A stretch of DNA of 10,078 nucleotides from Treponema sp. Its GTDB lineage: Bacteria > Spirochaetota > Spirochaetia > Treponematales > Breznakiellaceae. Below the pieces are notes generated by a model. The model ran no database searches. It had not been told where the DNA came from and was given only the letters and a program-made list of their open reading frames with translations. The translations under genes were made by a program, and so were the position numbers. The number at the start of each line of letters is the position of its first letter. Position 1 is the first letter of the stretch. Below, piece after piece: positions 7,011 through 10,078 of this stretch. The stretch is taken from the NCBI GenBank assembly GCA_009785545.1, contig WQWD01000061.1, forward strand, positions 1 through 10,078. Reading direction: 5' to 3'.

Positions 7011-8613
7011 TTTTCCCTTTCCAAGGGAAATATTTTAACCTTTTCAACTTCCCGCTCTTAATCAGGGTATTAATCACTATTGAGACTTCGTCATGTGACC
7101 ATCGAATTGTTTTGTTTTCCGCCAAAACCGCTGCGGCTTGTAGTTGCGTATAACATCGTTTGTTGCGGCGGAAAAAATCTATGATGGAAGCTTCTTCCCG
7201 TAAATTGCTACTGGCGTTTTGTTCGCAAACATCGCAGCAGAATTCTTCAGGTACTTCGCCGCCGGAGTCGTAGTTCAATAATGCAAGCAGGGAATGTCTG
7301 CGGCAGTGTTCGATGTCCCGAGCGTAATTCAATAACGAAGAAAGCCGCTGTTTTTCGTAATCAGTTTTTGCACGTAACATGGCAGATTCGTCATCGGGGC
7401 CCCATAAAAGGATTGCTTTTGACTGCTCTCCGTCTCGTCCGGCTCGTCCTGATTCCTGCAGATACGCTTCTACAGACGGGGGGCAATCACGGTGTATGAC
7501 AGTGCGTACATCGGATTTATCAACGCCCATTCCGAATGCGCAGGTTGAACAGAGAACGGCTTCTTTGTTTTTTAACAGCCATTTTTCAGTTTCCGCTTTC
7601 TCCTCTCTGCTTAAACCTGCGTGATAAAAACGTATTTCGCTGTGCCACGCATGCCCCATTTCGGCAAGTTCGTTTATGAGGTATCTTGCCAATTTTTCGG
7701 TTCCGGGTCGGGATGAACAAAAAACAATCGCAGGACGTTTGTTCTCTATTAAAATATCCCGTACTGCCAAATTTCGATTAACGCACCCCTTTGCCGAATA
7801 ACTGATATTTGGTCTGTCGGGGTTTCCCATAATCAGGCAGGCATCGGAATCGTTAAAAATATAGAGCTTGATTTTTTCCAATACAGGAGCGCTTGCTGTC
7901 GCTGTAAATGCGGTAACCAGCGGCAAACCCTGTTTGCGCCCGCTAAGACCCTCAATGATAGTGCCGATTTCAAGATAACTTGGGCGGAAACTTTCTCCCC
8001 ATTCACTGACACAATGTGCTTCGTCAATTACAACATGAACTACATTGATGTTTTTAAGCCGCTCTTTCACTTGCGGGGTGAGCAGAACTTCGGGGTTTGC
8101 AATAATAAAGCTGCTTTCGCCGCTTTCCAGTTTCCGCCAAATCTCATCCCGCTCTTCCTTGTCCTGCCCTCCCTTGATTGTCACAGGAGAAAAACCACGT
8201 TCGTGCAAACGCCTTTGCTGATCCGACATCAGCGACAAAATGGGATAGATGACAAGCGTAATCCCTTCCATCAACATAGCCGGCAACTGAAAACAAAGAG
8301 ACTTTCCGGCTCCAGTTGGTAAAATTACAATTTGCCTTCCGGCTGATCCTATGTCAGATAACGCATTAGAATTGTTCGGAAACTCCAGTTTCTGAACAAC
8401 TTCATCTTGCCAAAAATTTTCCGTAATTGCTTCTTGCCGCTTGAATGAAAGACCTGCTGCCTGTGCTGCCTCAAGCATATTGGTCATCACCAGCCGCTGA
8501 TACGGAAACAGATAAGAAAGCCCAAAAAGGTTTTTTACAGCTTCGCTCAGCGGATCTTGGATTTCTTGTTGTTCATTTGGGTTAGAGTCCATATCCAATT
8601 TAGAGTGTATCAT
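6994..8613 (-). CDS. recQ: RecQ-family ATP-dependent DNA helicase
   Basis: This 539-residue superfamily 2 helicase unwinds DNA 3' to 5' in recombination and repair. The Q-motif glutamine is Gln39 (FPYQRLVM). Walker A is PTGAGKS with Lys104, the DEAH box spans 197-200, and the RecQ aromatic loop reads HCVSEWGESFRPSY. Motif III is FTATAS and motif VI is YLQESGRAGRDG. A zinc-binding RQC part follows, with HCRRH and FCCDVC, then a short winged-helix-like end. No HRDC domain is present. Gln39 to Thr100 is 61 residues, against about 19 in E. coli RecQ, so about 42 residues are extra. Residues 72-83 of this segment are encoded by a palindromic repeat that has a second copy upstream. No Shine-Dalgarno sequence precedes ATG 8613. 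If TATGAT at 8609-8614 (minus) is the -10 box, the true start is Met8 at 8592. Confidence 0.93.
   Translation of the reverse strand: MIHSKLDMDSNPNEQQEIQDPLSEAVKNLFGLSYLFPYQRLVMTNMLEAAQAAGLSFKRQEAITENFWQDEVVQKLEFPNNSNALSDIGSAGRQIVILPTGAGKSLCFQLPAMLMEGITLVIYPILSLMSDQQRRLHERGFSPVTIKGGQDKEERDEIWRKLESGESSFIIANPEVLLTPQVKERLKNINVVHVVIDEAHCVSEWGESFRPSYLEIGTIIEGLSGRKQGLPLVTAFTATASAPVLEKIKLYIFNDSDACLIMGNPDRPNISYSAKGCVNRNLAVRDILIENKRPAIVFCSSRPGTEKLARYLINELAEMGHAWHSEIRFYHAGLSREEKAETEKWLLKNKEAVLCSTCAFGMGVDKSDVRTVIHRDCPPSVEAYLQESGRAGRDGEQSKAILLWGPDDESAMLRAKTDYEKQRLSSLLNYARDIEHCRRHSLLALLNYDSGGEVPEEFCCDVCEQNASSNLREEASIIDFFRRNKRCYTQLQAAAVLAENKTIRWSHDEVSIVINTLIKSGKLKRLKYFPWKGKITVSR
7012..7036 (+). terminator. 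Candidate terminator of dapL inside the recQ 3' end
   Basis: TTTCCCTT (7012-7019) and AAGGGAAA (7023-7030) form an 8-base perfect stem with a 3-base loop directly after the dapL stop, followed by TATTTT. It lies within the last codons of recQ on the other strand (read as YFPWKG), so the same bases serve coding and probable termination. The T-run is short, so termination may be partial. Confidence 0.5.
8367..8398. repeat. Palindromic repeat copy A, inside the recQ reading frame
   Basis: The core is GTTCGGAAACT (8374-8384), two bases, then AGTTTCTGAAC (8387-8397). The arms pair except at one position, which would be a G-U pair in plus-strand RNA. Adding TT and AA outside gives 13-base arms. 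Thirty of 32 bases are identical to copy B at 8672-8703. On the minus strand it is translated in frame as VQKLEFPNNS within recQ. Confidence 0.8.
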
Positions 8614-8638
8614 ATTGTACGCACAACGTCACCGCACG

Positions 8639-8670
8639 CCTCTGTTGATAATAACAAAAAAATTTTAATA
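8639..8670 (+). repeat. Promoter-like AT-rich module, copy 1
   Basis: CTCTGTTGATAATAACAAA, an A/T run and TTTTAATA closely resemble 9437-9470, which is the likely promoter of the lipoprotein gene. Read on the plus strand it offers TTGATA (8645-8650) and TAATAC (8666-8671) with a short 15-base spacer, and would start transcription at about the palindromic copy B. No gene lies downstream on that strand. Confidence 0.4.
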
Positions 8671-8671
8671 C

Positions 8672-8703
8672 TAGAGTTGTTCGGAAACTTCAGTTTCTGA
8701 ACA
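8672..8703. repeat. Palindromic repeat copy B, in the spacer upstream of recQ
   Basis: This has the same orientation and the same arms as copy A (8679-8689 and 8692-8702), with the loop changed from CC to TC and the same single unpaired position. It lies between recQ and the toxin gene. Neither side has an adjacent T-run, so it is not a standard terminator. The two copies differ at only two bases over 32, and flanking bases diverge at once. Confidence 0.8.
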
Positions 8704-8769
8704 CACAGGCTGTCAAGCTGTCGTCAATCTTAAACGTTAGATGAAGTAATTTTTGCGTTGATTATTTTT

Positions 8770-9111
8770 CTAGTTAATTCCTAAAACTAATTTCATTCCT
8801 ATTTCAACTTCTTCCATCGTTTCTTTTGTAATTTTTGAATATTTTTCTTTTAACCTGCTTCTATCAATTGCATATAATTGAGCAACAATTATTACAGAAT
8901 CGTCTTTTAATTTTGATTCTTTTTTCTTAATTAATACATTACCAGGTGCTTCCAATAATCGTAAATTTGTAGTCAAAGGTAATACTATAATTGTCTTTAT
9001 CCTGCTTTCATTAAATCCATCATCCTGTACAATTAGTACTGGTCGAGTATAACCAATTTCACTTCCGTAAGGAATACCAAACTCACCCAACCATATTTCA
9101 CCACGTATCAT
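8770..9111 (-). CDS. MazF/PemK-like endoribonuclease toxin
   Basis: This 113-residue protein fits the MazF/PemK/Kid toxins, which cut mRNA at short sequences when not bound by antitoxin. Matching features are the N-terminal RGEIW (3-7), the GSEIGYTRPVLIVQ strand with Arg23, VLPLTTN (43-49) with Thr47 or Thr48 at the catalytic threonine position, and DDSVIIVAQLYAIDRSRL (about 70-87). Length is normal. The start overlaps the antitoxin end by 14 bases, giving translational coupling, and AAGGGA (complement of 9123-9128) lies 11 bases before it. Both genes are clearly more AT-rich than recQ or dapL, which suggests a separate origin. I assign the family with confidence but not the cleavage site or a specific gene name. 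Confidence 0.88.
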   Translation of the reverse strand: MIRGEIWLGEFGIPYGSEIGYTRPVLIVQDDGFNESRIKTIIVLPLTTNLRLLEAPGNVLIKKKESKLKDDSVIIVAQLYAIDRSRLKEKYSKITKETMEEVEIGMKLVLGIN

Positions 9112-9346
9112 TTTTTGTTAATTCCCTTATTGACTCAAGCCCTGCTTCAGAAATAGGTTCAAATTCCTTATAATAATCATCATTATATACTTCATTTAAT
9201 TTTTGGGTTATATATTTGCGATTATTTTTTTTAATGTATTCAATTAATGCATTACAATATAATGCACTGCGAGTAATCCCCATATTTTGGGCTGTTTCTT
9301 CAGCTTCCAGATATATTCTATCCGGTAAAGATATTGCGGTTTTCAT
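9098..9346 (-). CDS. Ribbon-helix-helix antitoxin of the MazEF-like pair
   Basis: This 82-residue protein begins KTAISLPDRIYLEAEETAQN, then MGITRSALYCNALIEYIKK. That is the beta-strand and two helices of a MetJ/Arc/CopG-type DNA-binding dimer, with TRS at the turn. The C-terminal half, rich in Tyr, Asp and Glu, is the expected flexible tail that wraps and blocks the toxin. It is the upstream gene of the pair, as usual for type II systems, and probably represses its own promoter. No Shine-Dalgarno sequence precedes ATG 9346, and the best promoter places the transcript start at the ATG, so translation may be leaderless. Identification rests on the fold pattern and the neighbour. Confidence 0.8.
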   Translation of the reverse strand: MKTAISLPDRIYLEAEETAQNMGITRSALYCNALIEYIKKNNRKYITQKLNEVYNDDYYKEFEPISEAGLESIRELTKNDTW

Positions 9347-9352
9347 ATATAT

Positions 9353-9381
9353 AGTATAACAAAAGTATAAAATATTAGCAA
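9353..9381 (-). promoter_or_regulatory. Toxin-antitoxin promoter with putative operator repeats
   Basis: On the minus strand TTGCTA (9381-9376) and TATACT (9358-9353) are separated by 17 bases. TTATACT occurs twice (9359-9353 and 9370-9364), 11 bases apart, one helical turn. Such spacing suits paired ribbon-helix-helix dimers and overlaps the -10 box, as expected for autorepression. Predicted initiation is at about 9346, the antitoxin ATG. Confidence 0.5.
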
Positions 9382-9392
9382 TAGCATTTTTG

Positions 9393-9417
9393 CGCTAATC
9401 GTGTGTTAGCGGTTTTT
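9393..9417 (+). terminator. Weak terminator-like hairpin between the divergent genes
   Basis: CGCTAA (9393-9398) and TTAGCG (9406-9411) form a 6-base stem with a 7-base loop followed by GTTTTT. It would stop plus-strand transcripts running antisense to the toxin-antitoxin pair before the lipoprotein promoter. The stem is short, so this is tentative. Confidence 0.3.
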
Positions 9418-9443
9418 ATCAATTTTCAAAATGGCAGCTCTGG

Positions 9444-9471
9444 TTGACAATAACAAATTTTTTTTTAATAA
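9444..9471 (+). promoter_or_regulatory. Promoter of the lipoprotein gene
   Basis: TTGACA (9444-9449), a perfect -35, and TAATAA (9466-9471) are 16 bases apart with a T-run between them. TATGAT at 9472-9477 is an alternative -10 but would need a 22-base spacer. The module is repeated in degenerate form at 8639-8670. Confidence 0.5.
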
Positions 9472-9502
9472 TATGATACACAAGAATCTTTTAACATAGA
9501 AA

Positions 9503-9510
9503 AAGAGGTG
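9503..9510 (+). promoter_or_regulatory. Ribosome-binding site of the lipoprotein gene
   Basis: AAGAGGTG lies 5 bases before ATG 9516 and is the strongest such site in the window. It fixes the start of the partial gene. Confidence 0.7.
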
Positions 9511-9515
9511 ATATT

Positions 9516-10078
9516 ATGACAATTAAAAAGTTATCATGGCTGGTGTTGGTTTTTGCGGCATTGGTATTTACAAATTGCGATTCGTTTGGCGAGGACATTG
9601 AAACAATTAGGCAAAGAGCAAAAGATAACGCCGGCCCACCGCGTATCACAATCACGTCGCACCCGGCAAGTGCACATGTAGCGGAAGGAAGTATCTCAGT
9701 CATTTTGAGTGTTACGGCAAGTGTTACACAGGGAGCAGTGTTAAGCTACCAATGGTTTAGCAATACAGAAGGCAGCAGTGTCGGTGGGACTCCCATAGAG
9801 GGAGCGACAAGTCCAAATTTTGAAATACCGACTACGCTTAGAAACGGACAATATTTTTTCTTTGTCGAAGTAAACGCAAGAGTAACAGCAAGACACAGAG
9901 CAGCCCCCGTTCGCTCCGCAGTGGGAGTAATATGGGTTTCCCCGCCGGGTTCTATTCTTATAACTACACATCCGCAGCCGCAGACAACTGTAATACAAGG
10001 AAACATAAGCGGCAGTTTGACAGTTGATGCAATTGCAAGCGGCAGGACTTCGTTTCAATGGTTTAGTAACACAGAAAA
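9516..10078 (+). CDS. Lipoprotein with tandem Ig-like repeats (runs off the right edge)
   Basis: The frame from ATG 9516 stays open for 187 codons to the window end, so the 3' part is missing. The protein starts MTIKKLSWLVLVFAALVFTNC, a type II signal peptide with a lipobox ending at Cys21, so it should be lipid-anchored and exported. After a short linker it enters beta-rich repeats of about 102 residues. Unit one (about 44-143) has TITSHPAS, LSYQWFSNTEG, GGTPIEGATSPNFEIP and FFFVEVNA. Unit two (from about 147) repeats LITTHPQP, VIQGNISGSLTV and FQWFSNTE. This is an immunoglobulin-like pattern common in gut Treponema surface proteins; binding partners are unknown. The strand opposite carries long open frames that are shadows. 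It is divergent from the toxin-antitoxin pair and has its own promoter and strong ribosome-binding site. Confidence 0.82.
   Translation, partial: MTIKKLSWLVLVFAALVFTNCDSFGEDIETIRQRAKDNAGPPRITITSHPASAHVAEGSISVILSVTASVTQGAVLSYQWFSNTEGSSVGGTPIEGATSPNFEIPTTLRNGQYFFFVEVNARVTARHRAAPVRSAVGVIWVSPPGSILITTHPQPQTTVIQGNISGSLTVDAIASGRTSFQWFSNTE
9750..10076 (+). repeat. 306-base tandem coding repeat in the lipoprotein
   Basis: The bases at 9750-9770 and 10056-10076 match at 19 of 21 positions (coding QWFSNTE) and lie 306 bases (102 codons) apart. Both differences are silent. The DNA between is much less conserved, so the units are old or only this core is under constraint. Confidence 0.6.

Noticed and set aside
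8672..8703. Palindromic copy B as the toxin operon's terminator
   Set aside because: No T-run follows the stem closely on either strand, and the same sequence occurs inside recQ where termination would be harmful to its own mRNA.
8709..8724. GCTGTCAA / GCTGTCGT tandem 8-base units
   Set aside because: Too short and with a mismatch; no palindrome or promoter alignment gives it meaning.
9741..10058. Long minus-strand open frames opposite the lipoprotein
   Set aside because: They lack ribosome-binding sites and recognisable motifs and lie exactly opposite a gene with a signal peptide and protein repeats.

Overview
The window looks like a chromosomal segment of a Treponema-like spirochaete. The inference rests on gene content: a large CHASE2-type membrane adenylate cyclase, lysine synthesis through LL-diaminopimelate aminotransferase (DapL), a lipoprotein with tandem immunoglobulin-like repeats like those common in gut treponemes, and a serine hydroxymethyltransferase start that reads like the spirochaetal form. 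No rRNA, tRNA or CRISPR array is visible. The species call is an inference; no search was run.

Layout. Positions 1-315 (minus) hold the 5' part of glyA. It is divergent from a 907-residue CHASE2 adenylate cyclase (416-3139, plus). Next comes a same-strand cluster for lysine/diaminopimelate: an archaeal/fungal-type aspartate-semialdehyde dehydrogenase (3248-4366), a divergent diaminopimelate decarboxylase (4428-5735) and dapL (5802-7010). The spacers are 61 and 66 bases. Together they cover the entry step (aspartyl phosphate to semialdehyde), the aminotransferase shortcut (tetrahydrodipicolinate to LL-DAP) and the last step (meso-DAP to lysine). dapA, dapB and dapF are not in the window. A recQ helicase (6994-8613, minus) converges on dapL and overlaps its end by 17 bases.

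Upstream of recQ the character changes. A 156-base spacer leads to an AT-rich MazEF-like toxin-antitoxin pair (8770-9346, minus). It is divergent from a lipoprotein gene that starts at 9516 and runs off the end of the window.

The most interesting structure is a 32-base palindromic repeat present twice, 305 bases apart. One copy is in the spacer upstream of recQ. The other is inside the recQ coding sequence, where it is read in frame as part of an extra segment between the Q motif and Walker A. This resembles the behaviour of protein-invading palindromic elements. Around it are further repeated pieces: a promoter-like AT-rich module shared by the recQ spacer and the lipoprotein promoter, and a 12-base motif (AATATGATACAC) at both gene starts.
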